Below the pieces are notes generated by a model, which saw nothing but the letters and a program-made list of their open reading frames with translations, did not search any database and was not told the DNA's origin. The position numbers and the translations under genes are program-made. A stretch of DNA of 64,000 nt. Origin: Acidobacteriaceae bacterium. GTDB lineage: Bacteria; Acidobacteriota; Terriglobia; Terriglobales; Acidobacteriaceae. The DNA is taken from contig JAPWKE010000003.1 in the NCBI GenBank assembly GCA_028283655.1, positions 744,001-808,000 of the forward strand, in the 5' to 3' direction. Shown piece after piece: positions 9,134 to 17,713 of the stretch (positions are counted from its first letter, which is position 1; each line of letters opens with the position of its first letter).

Positions 9134-10308
9134 ACGAACTAGCCGAAATCCAGTCTCTTGATGGAACCAAGCTGCGCTACGCGCTGATGGAGCTGTCGAA
9201 GTCGATTCCCGACGCCATCGCCCTGGGCCGTGGGGACCCGGACATGGACACGCCACAGTTCATCGTGGAAGCCGCGCGGAAAGCACTCGGCGAAGGTCCT
9301 CTGCCTGTGGCTCCGGTCCTCGGTCTTCCTGCGTTGCGTGAAGCGGTTGCGCGCAACGCGGTGCGCGACCATGCGAGCTCGATTGGGCCGGAGAACGTAC
9401 TCATCACAACGGGTGGCCAGGAAGCTCTCTTCCTGGTGATGACGCTGCTGCTCAACCCCGGCGACGAGATCCTTGTCCCGGACCCACGCTACACCTCGTA
9501 CGATCAGGCGATTGAGCATACGGGGGCAACGAGCGTCAGCGTTCCGACGTTTGCCAAGGACGGCTTCGATCTCGATCCGGCTGAAGTGGAGAAGCGCATC
9601 ACGCCGCGCACCAAGGCGTTGCTTCTGGTCACGCCCAGCAACCCGACCGGCGGCATTCTGACACCGGAGAGCGCACAAGGACTGGCTGAGTTGGCGCGCA
9701 AGCACAACTTCGTCATCGTCTCGGATGAGATCTACGGCAAGTTTGTCTGGAGCCCGTTCCGGCACACCAGCATCGCCGGGGAACCGGGACTCGCGGATCG
9801 TGTCATCACGATCTCGGGCTTCTCCAAGGCCTATGCGATGACCGGCTGGCGCGTGGGCTACATCCTCGCGGCGAAGGAAGCGATCGAAGCGATGGGTCGC
9901 ATCAAGTCGCACACGACGGGGCCCGTGGCCGCACTCAGCCAGCGAGCAGCACTGGCTGCAGCTCTTTCCGATGACCAATGCGTTCGCGACTTCCGCGAGG
10001 TCTACATCGAGCGGCGTGATCTGCTCGGTGCAGGCCTCAAGCAGATGGGGCTTTCCTTTGGCGAGCCGCGCGGAGGCTTCTTCTTCTGGGCGGACAGCTC
10101 CTCTACCGGTATGCGTGCTTTGGAGCTTTGCTACCTGATGCTCAAGCACGCTCGTGTCCTCATCTTCCCGGGCACGGCGTTTGGCCAGGCGTGGAGCGAC
10201 TACCTGCGTATCACCACCTTGCAGCCTACCTCCGTGCTGGCAGAGGCGGTGGAGCGCATGAACCCGGTGATGGAGCGCGTACGTCAGCAGAGCGGCGTCA
10301 CGCGCTAA
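9130..10308 (+). CDS. Class I/II PLP-dependent aminotransferase
   Basis: 392 residues starting at the ATG in the ATGA overlap with the preceding half-aminotransferase; GGAGG is four bases upstream. Complete active-site set: NPTG at 171-174, SDEIY at 198-202 and the PLP lysine K233 in GFSKAYAMTGWRVGY. It resembles the aminotransferase at 2026-3225 closely, and both open with a GRGDPD segment near residue 34-46. Likely role: transamination of an amino acid released from the imported substrate. It is followed by a strong hairpin, so it probably ends its transcript. Confidence 0.92.
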   Translation: MNELAEIQSLDGTKLRYALMELSKSIPDAIALGRGDPDMDTPQFIVEAARKALGEGPLPVAPVLGLPALREAVARNAVRDHASSIGPENVLITTGGQEALFLVMTLLLNPGDEILVPDPRYTSYDQAIEHTGATSVSVPTFAKDGFDLDPAEVEKRITPRTKALLLVTPSNPTGGILTPESAQGLAELARKHNFVIVSDEIYGKFVWSPFRHTSIAGEPGLADRVITISGFSKAYAMTGWRVGYILAAKEAIEAMGRIKSHTTGPVAALSQRAALAAALSDDQCVRDFREVYIERRDLLGAGLKQMGLSFGEPRGGFFFWADSSSTGMRALELCYLMLKHARVLIFPGTAFGQAWSDYLRITTLQPTSVLAEAVERMNPVMERVRQQSGVTR

Positions 10309-10326
10309 ATAACGATAAGCAAAGAA

Positions 10327-10359
10327 CAATGGGCGCGCTCCAATAGAGCGCGCCCATTG
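10327..10359. terminator. Bidirectional hairpin between convergent genes
   Basis: A perfect 14-bp stem (10327-10340 with 10346-10359, loop CAATA) lies between the rightward aminotransferase and the leftward SDR. No long T-run follows on either strand. Confidence 0.7.
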
Positions 10360-10393
10360 CTTGTGTGCGAAAGATGTTTTCTAAAGACGTTTA

Positions 10394-11119
10394 CTACTGA
10401 GCGCGTTGTGCAAGCTCCCAAGCGCTCAGTCGCTTGCCGGAGAGGCTGGCGTCGGGTTGTGTTGCGAGAAACACAAACGCTGGCGCAAGCTCTATCGGAT
10501 CCACCCAACGCTGCTTCAGCTCGTCTGGATAGTTCTGCTCAGACATTGGTGTTCGCATCGGCATGCCCGGCGTCACGCTGTGCGTGAAGACGCCTTGGTC
10601 TGTGCCTTCCAATCCCAGGGCAGAGGAGAAGCCTTCCAGCGCATGTTTCGTGGCGGCGTACGGTGCCTCGCCCCAGTCAGCTCGTATGCCGGAGTTGGAG
10701 GAGACGTAGATCGCGCAGCCCGACCCAGCGGCGAGCCACTGATTCCAGTACGCCCGGGTGAAGAGATATCCCGCCTGGATGCCGACGTTGAAGGTCAGCT
10801 CCCAGCGCTCCTCGGTCATCTCAGAGAACGCCTGTGGCACGAGGAACCCGGCGTTATGAACGAGCGTGTGAACGCTCGGGTGGTCGACGGCGATCTGTGC
10901 GATGGCTGCACGTGTGGCCTCGGCGCTGGAAAGATCGACGGCGTATACCGTGCTGCCGGGCAGCTCCTTCTGCAGCTCGAGCAGCGCCTTCTGGTCGTAG
11001 TCGACAAGCGCCAAATGGGCTCCTGCCTGATGAAACGCCACGGCAATAGCCTTTCCGAGCCCCTTGGCTGCTCCGGTGATGACGACATGCTGTTCAAGGA
11101 TGGCTCGCATAGCGGACAA
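10394..11119 (-). CDS. Short-chain dehydrogenase/reductase
   Basis: 241 residues. The TTG start at 11119 is chosen because GGAGG lies seven bases upstream; the next ATG (11110) is 16 bases away from it. The cofactor motif TGAAKGLG is at about 15-22, NAG at 89-91, the catalytic Ser at about 140, and Tyr 154 and Lys 158 (YAATK). This is a classical SDR acting on an alcohol or ketone; substrate unknown. It is divergent from the DUF4438 operon across a 114-base region holding operator site 3, so it is probably co-regulated with it. Confidence 0.87.
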   Translation of the reverse strand: MSAMRAILEQHVVITGAAKGLGKAIAVAFHQAGAHLALVDYDQKALLELQKELPGSTVYAVDLSSAEATRAAIAQIAVDHPSVHTLVHNAGFLVPQAFSEMTEERWELTFNVGIQAGYLFTRAYWNQWLAAGSGCAIYVSSNSGIRADWGEAPYAATKHALEGFSSALGLEGTDQGVFTHSVTPGMPMRTPMSEQNYPDELKQRWVDPIELAPAFVFLATQPDASLSGKRLSAWELAQRAQ

Positions 11120-11171
11120 GGTAAAACCTCCAGAAGAGAATCACGCTTGTATCTCAAGCGGTTAGTTGTTA

Positions 11172-11186
11172 GATTGTATTACAATC
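11172..11186. promoter_or_regulatory. Candidate GntR operator, site 3
   Basis: A perfect dyad GATTGTA-T-TACAATC. Its core TTGTATTACAA (11174-11184) differs from the consensus at one position. It lies between the divergent SDR and DUF4438 genes. Confidence 0.68.
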
Positions 11187-11233
11187 ATCGCTAATCCGCC
11201 GTTTCTATATCCAATGCGCGGGAAAGGACGAAA

Positions 11234-12100
11234 GTGCTACGAACCAATGCTGATCAGCTGGTCATGATGGCGGTTGCTGGAACGGTGAGTCAGCCGACAG
11301 TGCGTCATCCAGGCTACATCCCCGACAACGAGGGCAAGAGCGTTTTGCTTCCGGGTATGTCGGGAATTACGTACAACGTACGCACGGGCGATCCTGCGTT
11401 TGGCTGGGCGGCAGACCATGTCGAGCCTGGCGTGTCGATCGCCGCAGCGAACGAAGGCCATGACTTTGCTCTGCACTATCTCACCTGCATGGGCAACGAG
11501 GCGTTGGTGACCTCGGGGCTGTCGGCAGGAGCACGCGGTATTGTGACCGGTGAGCACGCGCGTATGCTGGTGGACTTCGAGTCCGAGGTGTACGACGGGC
11601 TGGCAGTCGGTGACAGCGTGCAGATCTCTGCTTATGGTCGCGGTTTGAAGCTGCTCGACTATCCGCACATCGAGCTCAAGAAGACGAGCCCGGCGATGCT
11701 GGAAGCGATGGGCGTTGAGGCCGTGGACGAGCGCCGCATTCGAGTCCGCGTTGCGATGGAGTTGCCGATCCGCATCATGGGTTCGGGAGCAGAGTTGAAC
11801 AGCGAGTTTGTTGACCAGGATCTGATGTCTGGCGACCGTTGCCTGATGAAGCAGCTTGGTATCGACAAGCTACGCCTGGGTGACGTGGTGGTGATCAACC
11901 ACGCCGACCATCGCTTTGGTCGCAGCTTCCGTTCGGGTGCGGTCAGCATCGCGCTGTGCATCCATGGCGACTCGGTGATGACGGGCCATGGCCCGGGCAT
12001 CATGACGATCATGACGTGCCCTGAGTCTTGCATCGAGTGGGTTATCGACAAGGGAGCAAACCTGGGAACGTACTTCGGCCTTGGAAAGGAAACGGCATGA
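11234..12100 (+). CDS. DUF4438 domain protein, copy 1
   Basis: 288 residues from a GTG at 11234 with AAGGA five bases upstream. The whole protein matches the style of the DUF4438 family: an N-terminal block near residue 41 (PGMSGITYNVRTGDPAFGW), a DKLRLGDVVVINHADHRFGR segment near 213, and a GHGPGIMTIMT Gly-rich end near 251. The biochemical function of the family is not established to my knowledge. No signal peptide is seen. It is the first gene of a rightward operon after operator site 3, and it overlaps the second DUF4438 gene by ATGA. The two copies align throughout, which suggests a duplicated pair forming a heteromer or acting on related substrates. Confidence 0.85.
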   Translation: MLRTNADQLVMMAVAGTVSQPTVRHPGYIPDNEGKSVLLPGMSGITYNVRTGDPAFGWAADHVEPGVSIAAANEGHDFALHYLTCMGNEALVTSGLSAGARGIVTGEHARMLVDFESEVYDGLAVGDSVQISAYGRGLKLLDYPHIELKKTSPAMLEAMGVEAVDERRIRVRVAMELPIRIMGSGAELNSEFVDQDLMSGDRCLMKQLGIDKLRLGDVVVINHADHRFGRSFRSGAVSIALCIHGDSVMTGHGPGIMTIMTCPESCIEWVIDKGANLGTYFGLGKETA

Positions 12101-12975
12101 GCGTCGCATTCAATGAAGACAGATTGGTAATGGTTTCGGTGATGGGACAGATCGTGCATCCGTCCTTCCCGGGGCTTCCTGCAGAGCCGTATCGCTTCGC
12201 GGCTGACGGCAGCGCTTTTCTGCTGCCGACCTACGGTGGCATTGTCTATAACGTCTCGGTAGGCGACGACGCGTTTGGCTGGGTGGCCGATTGCATCCAC
12301 CCCGGCGTCAGTATCTCACTGCCTGCAGATACCTCGAACCGTGGACTTAACACCTTTGCCTGCGTTGGCAACGACGCGATGGTGATGACCGGCGACGGCA
12401 AGGGAACGCGCGGCGTGGTGACAGGCAAGAGCGGACGTTTCTCGGAGCAGGTGATCGTGCACTTCCCGAAGGAAGCGCGCAAGAAGTTCGCGGTGAACGA
12501 CAAGATCGTCATTCGTTCTTGCGGCGTTGGCATGAGCCTCGAAGGTCATCCTGAGGTTTATCTCAAGAGCCTCTCTCCGCAGCTTTTGAAGGCGCTCGAA
12601 CTCACCGAAGAAGACGGCCGTGTGCAGGTCCCGGTCGTTGCAAAGATTCCTGCTCACCTCATCGGCGCAGGCGCGGGACTCACCAGCGAAGGTGGCAGCA
12701 TTCATCTGCAGACGACGGATCGTGCAGAGATCGCGGCTCTGGGGCTGGATAAACTTCGCCTCGGCGACGTTGTCGCGTTGGAGGATTACGACAGCCGCTA
12801 CCAGCATGGCTATCTGCGTGAGGCGATCGGCATTGCCGTTGTTGGACAGACCGATGGTCCGCGCGCAGGTTACGGCCCTGGCATGACGTTGTTGATGACG
12901 GCGACGAAGGGCAAGATCGAACCGGTGATCGAGCCGGGGACGAACCTGGTCAGCCTGCTCGGGATTGAGGCGTAA
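12097..12975 (+). CDS. DUF4438 domain protein, copy 2
   Basis: 292 residues; start ATG in the ATGA overlap, with GGAAAGGA just upstream. It keeps the same landmarks as copy 1: PTYGGIVYNVSVGDDAFGW, DKLRLGDVVALEDYDSRY and GYGPGMTLLMT. Copy 2 has Glu-Asp where copy 1 has Asn-His in the central segment, so the predicted ligand-binding positions differ. Function unknown. It is tightly followed (2 bases) by the dehydrogenase, so the two DUF4438 proteins and the Ldh-type enzyme are very likely made together. Confidence 0.85.
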   Translation: MSVAFNEDRLVMVSVMGQIVHPSFPGLPAEPYRFAADGSAFLLPTYGGIVYNVSVGDDAFGWVADCIHPGVSISLPADTSNRGLNTFACVGNDAMVMTGDGKGTRGVVTGKSGRFSEQVIVHFPKEARKKFAVNDKIVIRSCGVGMSLEGHPEVYLKSLSPQLLKALELTEEDGRVQVPVVAKIPAHLIGAGAGLTSEGGSIHLQTTDRAEIAALGLDKLRLGDVVALEDYDSRYQHGYLREAIGIAVVGQTDGPRAGYGPGMTLLMTATKGKIEPVIEPGTNLVSLLGIEA

Positions 12976-12977
12976 GC

Positions 12978-14060
12978 GTGGCTTCTGAAACGGTAGCTTC
13001 GTCGGATGTGAAGATGGTCGCGGTAGATCTTGATGATCTTCGCCGTTTTGCTCTCAAAGCCCTGCAGGCGATGGGATGCACGACTGAAGAGGCTGAGGCC
13101 ACAAGCAGTGCCCTGATCTATAGCGAGTTGCGCTTTCATCCGGGGCAAGGGCAGGGGGTGCGTCGCTTGTCGGCGTACCGTCAGCGAATTCAGAAGGGCT
13201 ACCTGAACGTGGGTGGCTCGTTCGAAGTGCTGAAGGAAAGCCCTGCGCTTGCGTTAGTGGATGCGCATAACGGTCTTGGCAGTCTCGTCGGCCAGCGTGC
13301 GATGCGACTTGCGATTGCGAAGGCGAAGGTCTGCGGCATAGGCGCTGTGATTGTTCGCAATGGCACGCACTACGGCTCGTCTGCGGTACACGCGGCCGAG
13401 GCGGAGCGCGAGGGCTGCGTCGGCATAGCGTTTACCAACGCCGGGCCTGAAATGGCCGCGTGGGGGGGGGCGACTCCTGTCGTCGGCACCAACCCCTGGT
13501 CGATTGCTTCGCCGGGTGGTGATGGCTTTCCGGTAGTGCTCGACATTGCGTTGACCACTGCAGGCAAAGGCATGATGCGCTGGCTGGAGCGGGAAGGCAA
13601 GCCTATGCCGGTGGATTGGGCGTTGACGCCGGAAGGCGAAGAGACTACTGATCCAACGCTGGCCATGGCAGGAGCGTTGCTGGGTATCGGTCAGTACAAG
13701 GGCTACGGGCTTTCGTTGATGACAGACGTGATGACAGGCGTGCTCTCTGGCGGTGGATTCGGCGTGGATCCATACAGCGATCCGGCGAAGACCGATGTAT
13801 CGCACACTTTCCTGGCGTTCGATATCGAGTGGTTCATGCCAATGGCAGAGTTCCGCACGCGCATGCATCGCTTCGGCGAGATGATCCGCGCAAGCCATCT
13901 GCGACCCGGCTTTAGCGAAGTTCTTCTGCCTGGCGAGTTGGAGCACCGACGTGAAGTGGAGAAGCGCGCAAACGGCGTTCCGCTTGCCGAGAATGTGTTT
14001 GCTGAGTTGCAGGCGCTCGCGGCTGATTTGAACATCGAGCCGCTTACCAAGAAGCATTAG
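12978..14060 (+). CDS. Malate/L-lactate/ureidoglycolate dehydrogenase family (Ldh_2) oxidoreductase
   Basis: 360 residues, normal length, with a GTG start two bases after the previous stop. Family landmarks are the N-terminal Arg-Gly-rich helical region, GTHYGSSAVHA (catalytic His region, about residue 130) and GTNPWSIA for NAD(P)H binding (about 171). The family includes ureidoglycolate dehydrogenase AllD, malate/lactate and sulfolactate dehydrogenases and cyclic-imine reductases. With ureidoglycolate lyase and allantoinase in the same locus, an AllD-like activity is attractive but not provable here. An uninterrupted run of nine G lies at 13462-13470 and encodes Trp-Gly-Gly in frame. Confidence 0.85.
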   Translation: MASETVASSDVKMVAVDLDDLRRFALKALQAMGCTTEEAEATSSALIYSELRFHPGQGQGVRRLSAYRQRIQKGYLNVGGSFEVLKESPALALVDAHNGLGSLVGQRAMRLAIAKAKVCGIGAVIVRNGTHYGSSAVHAAEAEREGCVGIAFTNAGPEMAAWGGATPVVGTNPWSIASPGGDGFPVVLDIALTTAGKGMMRWLEREGKPMPVDWALTPEGEETTDPTLAMAGALLGIGQYKGYGLSLMTDVMTGVLSGGGFGVDPYSDPAKTDVSHTFLAFDIEWFMPMAEFRTRMHRFGEMIRASHLRPGFSEVLLPGELEHRREVEKRANGVPLAENVFAELQALAADLNIEPLTKKH

Positions 14061-14083
14061 GACAAAGGATAAGAAGGGGAATC

Positions 14084-15610
14084 ATGAGCTACACGCAGTT
14101 TCTGGAACAGATGGCCACCGTCAACGATCTTCTTTGCTCGGCATCGATGCTGAGCTGGGACGCTCGCACGATGATGCCGTCCGGTGCGGTTGAAGTACGT
14201 GGCCAGCAGATCGCCACGCTCATGACGCTGGCTCGCACCACGCTGCTCTCTGACGAAACGATGCGCCGCCTGGAACTTGCCGAGCGCAGCACGCGGGATC
14301 TCGCCGAAGATTCGGCCGAGCGTCGTTCGATTGCGCAGACGCAGTATGCCATCGCCATGCACAAGCGCATTCCGGATGAGTTGCAGGCAGAGCGCGTTGC
14401 CTTGCGCGAGGTTTCGCGTGCTGCATGGGTCAAGGCTCGTGCTGAAGATCGCTTCGAAGACTTTGCCCCTTATCTGGAGAAGGTTGTCGCTCTAGCACGT
14501 CGTGCGGCGGATGCGATCGGCTACGAGCAACATCCCTACGACGCTCTTCTGTCTTTGTTTGAGCCGGGTGAGACCGTCGTCTCGCTTGACAAGCTTTTTT
14601 CGCGTTTGCGTGAATCGCTGATTCCGTTGCTTCGTGCGGTGCAGAGCAAGCAGCAGGTGCGTTGGGACTTCCTCGAGCGCGAGTTTCCTGAGAACGAGCA
14701 GCGTGAGTTTGGGATAAAGATGGCTGAGGCTTTTGGCTATGATCTTCGCCGTGGCCGTCTCGACAACACCGTGCATCCGTTTGAGATTTCGTTCACTCGC
14801 GAAGACGTACGCATCACGACGCGCTACACCCGCAACTATCTTCCGGCTTCGCTCTTCGGCACGCTGCATGAGACCGGTCACGCGCTATACGAGCAGGGCG
14901 TCGATCCTGCTTATACGCGTACACCGCTGGCTACCGATCTGCCCGGTATGTATGCCGTAGGCGGTGTAAGCTTTGGCGCACATGAGAGCCAGTCGCGCCT
15001 GTGGGAGAACCACGTTGGTCGCAGCAAGGAGTTTTGGAACCTGCACTATCCGTCACTCAGCGCGCTCTTCCCGAGCCAACTTGCGGACGTCGATACTGCC
15101 GCGTTCCATCGTGCGGTCAACCGCGTACAGCCGGGCTTGATCCGCGTCGAAGCCGATGAGTTGACCTATGACTTCCACATCATGCTGCGCACGGAGATCG
15201 AGCGCGACCTGATTGCCGGAACATTGGAGGTCAAAGACCTGCCGGAGCGTTGGAATGCAGCGATGAAGAGCGACCTCGGGTTGGATGTTCCCAACAATCG
15301 CCTCGGCGTTCTGCAGGACACGCACTGGTCTACCGGGCAGATTGGAACGTTCTGCAACTACACGATCGGTAACGTGATGGCTGCTCAGCTTTACAAGACC
15401 GCGCTTACGACCGATAAGACTATTCAGCCGGCGCTGGACGAAGGCAACTATGCTCCTCTGCGCCACTATCTGCGGGATACGATCCATCAACATGGGCGAC
15501 GTTACTCGCGGGACGAACTGCTGACCATGGCTACCGGCCGCACGCTCGATCCGGAGCCGTACATCGAGTATCTGACCGCGAAGTATACCGAGCTATACGA
15601 ACTGGGATAG
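14084..15610 (+). CDS. M32 family metallocarboxypeptidase (carboxypeptidase Taq)
   Basis: 508 residues, usual for M32. The zinc motif HETGH is at 262-266 in a [13 protein letters not shown] context, and the rest is largely helical. There is no signal peptide, so it is cytoplasmic. It removes C-terminal residues from imported peptides, which fits its place directly upstream of the peptide ABC transporter. The ATG has AAGGGGA upstream. It lies 23 bases after the dehydrogenase in the same rightward operon. Confidence 0.93.
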   Translation: MSYTQFLEQMATVNDLLCSASMLSWDARTMMPSGAVEVRGQQIATLMTLARTTLLSDETMRRLELAERSTRDLAEDSAERRSIAQTQYAIAMHKRIPDELQAERVALREVSRAAWVKARAEDRFEDFAPYLEKVVALARRAADAIGYEQHPYDALLSLFEPGETVVSLDKLFSRLRESLIPLLRAVQSKQQVRWDFLEREFPENEQREFGIKMAEAFGYDLRRGRLDNTVHPFEISFTREDVRITTRYTRNYLPASLFGTLHETGHALYEQGVDPAYTRTPLATDLPGMYAVGGVSFGAHESQSRLWENHVGRSKEFWNLHYPSLSALFPSQLADVDTAAFHRAVNRVQPGLIRVEADELTYDFHIMLRTEIERDLIAGTLEVKDLPERWNAAMKSDLGLDVPNNRLGVLQDTHWSTGQIGTFCNYTIGNVMAAQLYKTALTTDKTIQPALDEGNYAPLRHYLRDTIHQHGRRYSRDELLTMATGRTLDPEPYIEYLTAKYTELYELG

Positions 15611-15656
15611 CAATCTGAAGACAGCCTCTGGCTCGTCTAAGAGAAAGGAGTTCCGC

Positions 15657-16700
15657 ATGGCATCCACAATGGCTGTACAACCGGAGCAGGCGCCTGGCGC
15701 TGCACCTTTGCTTGATGTTCGGAACCTCCGCGTCCGCTTTCGCACGGAAGCCGGCCTGGTGACGGCTGTCGACGATGTGAGCTTCAAGGTGAAGCGCGGA
15801 CAAACGCTTGCCGTTGTTGGTGAGTCGGGGTCAGGGAAGTCTGTTACCTCGCTCGCCATCATGGGTCTGCTGCCAAAGTCGAAGCACCGCGAGGTAAGCG
15901 GTCAAGTTCTCTTCGAAGGTCGCGACCTCTTGAAGACGAGCGAGAGTGAGATGCTGCGCCTGCGCGGTACCGGCATCGGCATGATCTTTCAAGAGCCGAT
16001 GACCAGTCTGAACCCGGTGTTGCGCGTCGGGGAGCAGATTGCCGAACGCCTCGAGGTACACCAGAAGTTATCGCCTCGTGCGGCCTGGGACCGCGCTGTG
16101 GAGATCCTCTCCATGGTGCGGATTCCTGATCCCGCCAAGCGCGCTGTCGCGTATCCACACCAGATGTCCGGTGGCATGCGGCAGCGTGTGATGATTGCGA
16201 TGGCACTGGCATGCAAGCCCAAGCTTCTGATTGCAGACGAGCCCACCACGGCGCTCGACGTCACGATTCAGGCTCAAATTCTGGAGCTGATGAGAACGCT
16301 GCAACAGGAGATGGAGATGGCGATTCTCTTCATCACGCATGATCTCGGTGTGGTTGCCGAGATGGCGGACAGGGTTGTGGTGATGTATGCGGGAAGGGCG
16401 GTCGAGGCCGCACCCGTTCACGATATTTTCGCTCGTCCGCGGATGCCATACACGCGTGGCCTGCTGCGGTCTATGCCGAGAGTGGATCGTGCAAGCCAGC
16501 ATCAGCAAAAGCTGGAAGCTATCCGCGGTAACGTGCCGAGCCCACTGCATCTTCCCAGCGGATGCACGTTTCATCCGCGCTGCGATTTTCTTACCGACAG
16601 CTGCAAGGCAACTGTGCCCATGCTTGAACCGATTGCCGAAGACCATCTGGTTCGCTGCGCACGCTGGGAAGAACTTGTTCAACTTGAGGCGACCTCATGA
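15657..16700 (+). CDS. dppD: Peptide ABC transporter ATP-binding protein (DppD/OppD type)
   Basis: 347 residues; ATG preceded by AAAGGAG. Walker A GESGSGKS at about 55-62, Q-loop [10 protein letters not shown], signature MSGGMRQR near 170, Walker [13 protein letters not shown] and the H-loop ITHD. The C-terminal oligopeptide/dipeptide extension has the [14 protein letters not shown] cysteine cluster, which can hold an iron-sulfur cluster in some homologues. With the next four genes it forms a complete importer for di- or oligopeptides or a peptide-like compound. It overlaps dppF by ATGA. Confidence 0.93.
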   Translation: MASTMAVQPEQAPGAAPLLDVRNLRVRFRTEAGLVTAVDDVSFKVKRGQTLAVVGESGSGKSVTSLAIMGLLPKSKHREVSGQVLFEGRDLLKTSESEMLRLRGTGIGMIFQEPMTSLNPVLRVGEQIAERLEVHQKLSPRAAWDRAVEILSMVRIPDPAKRAVAYPHQMSGGMRQRVMIAMALACKPKLLIADEPTTALDVTIQAQILELMRTLQQEMEMAILFITHDLGVVAEMADRVVVMYAGRAVEAAPVHDIFARPRMPYTRGLLRSMPRVDRASQHQQKLEAIRGNVPSPLHLPSGCTFHPRCDFLTDSCKATVPMLEPIAEDHLVRCARWEELVQLEATS

Positions 16701-17674
16701 CCCCGGATCCCGCTGCAGCACCCATCTTGCAGGTGAATTCGCTTCGCAAGCACTTTCCTACGGGCAAGGGCTGGTTTGCGCGGAACGCCCCGGTTGTTAA
16801 GGCTGTCGATGATGTGAGCTTCCACGTCAACGCTGGAGAGATCGTTGGTCTCGTCGGCGAATCCGGATCGGGCAAGACGACCATTGGGCGCAGCGTTTTG
16901 CGCCTGGTCGAGCCCACCTCAGGATCAGTCGTTTTCGATGGCAGAGAGATCACCACGTTACCTCCTGAAGAGATGCGTTCACTGCGCAAGGACATGCAGA
17001 TCGTCTTTCAGGACCCGTTTGCGAGCCTGAATCCTCGCATGACTGCGGAGAAGATTCTGACGCAGGCATTGCGGATTCATGGGCAGGACAGTGGCAACAT
17101 GCGCGAAACGATCGTGTCGCTGCTGGAGCGTGTCGGCTTATCGTCAGCTCATCTGGAGCGCTATCCGCATGAGTTCTCCGGCGGCCAGCGTCAACGCATC
17201 GGCATTGCCCGGGCAATATCGCTTCGTCCCCGCTTCCTGGTTGCAGACGAGCCCGTTTCGGCACTCGACGTTTCCGTGCAGGCGCAGGTGGTCAACCTGT
17301 TGCAGGACCTGCAACGTGAGATGAATCTGTCGATGCTTTTCGTCGCACATGATCTCAGCGTGGTGGAGTACATCAGCGACCGAGTGATCGTTCTGTATCT
17401 GGGGCGCATTATGGAAGTAGCCCGTGGACGTGATCTTTACGTGAACCCTCGCCATCCTTATACGGAGGCTCTTCTCTCGGCCGTTCCTGTACCGGATCCT
17501 ACGGTGCAACGTAAACGCGTTTTTCTGGAAGGCGATATTCCGAGTCCGTTGAATCCTCCTTCAGGATGCGTCTTCCGCACACGCTGCCCGATCGCCACAG
17601 AGGTCTGTACCAAAGAGATTCCTCCTCTGGTTGAGATCGCTCCGGCACACTTCAAAGCCTGTCACCACCGCTAA
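16697..17674 (+). CDS. dppF: Peptide ABC transporter ATP-binding protein (DppF/OppF type)
   Basis: 325 residues. Walker A GESGSGKT at about 54-61, Q-loop [10 protein letters not shown], signature FSGGQRQR, Walker [12 protein letters not shown], and the C-terminal extension with cysteines ([14 protein letters not shown]). It is the second nucleotide-binding subunit of the heterodimeric importer, translated from an ATGA overlap with dppD. The binding protein and permeases follow on the same strand. Confidence 0.93.
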   Translation: MTPDPAAAPILQVNSLRKHFPTGKGWFARNAPVVKAVDDVSFHVNAGEIVGLVGESGSGKTTIGRSVLRLVEPTSGSVVFDGREITTLPPEEMRSLRKDMQIVFQDPFASLNPRMTAEKILTQALRIHGQDSGNMRETIVSLLERVGLSSAHLERYPHEFSGGQRQRIGIARAISLRPRFLVADEPVSALDVSVQAQVVNLLQDLQREMNLSMLFVAHDLSVVEYISDRVIVLYLGRIMEVARGRDLYVNPRHPYTEALLSAVPVPDPTVQRKRVFLEGDIPSPLNPPSGCVFRTRCPIATEVCTKEIPPLVEIAPAHFKACHHR

Positions 17675-17713
17675 CGAGCTTCGCAGATCACTACAGGAAA
17701 GAGTTCTCAAGAC

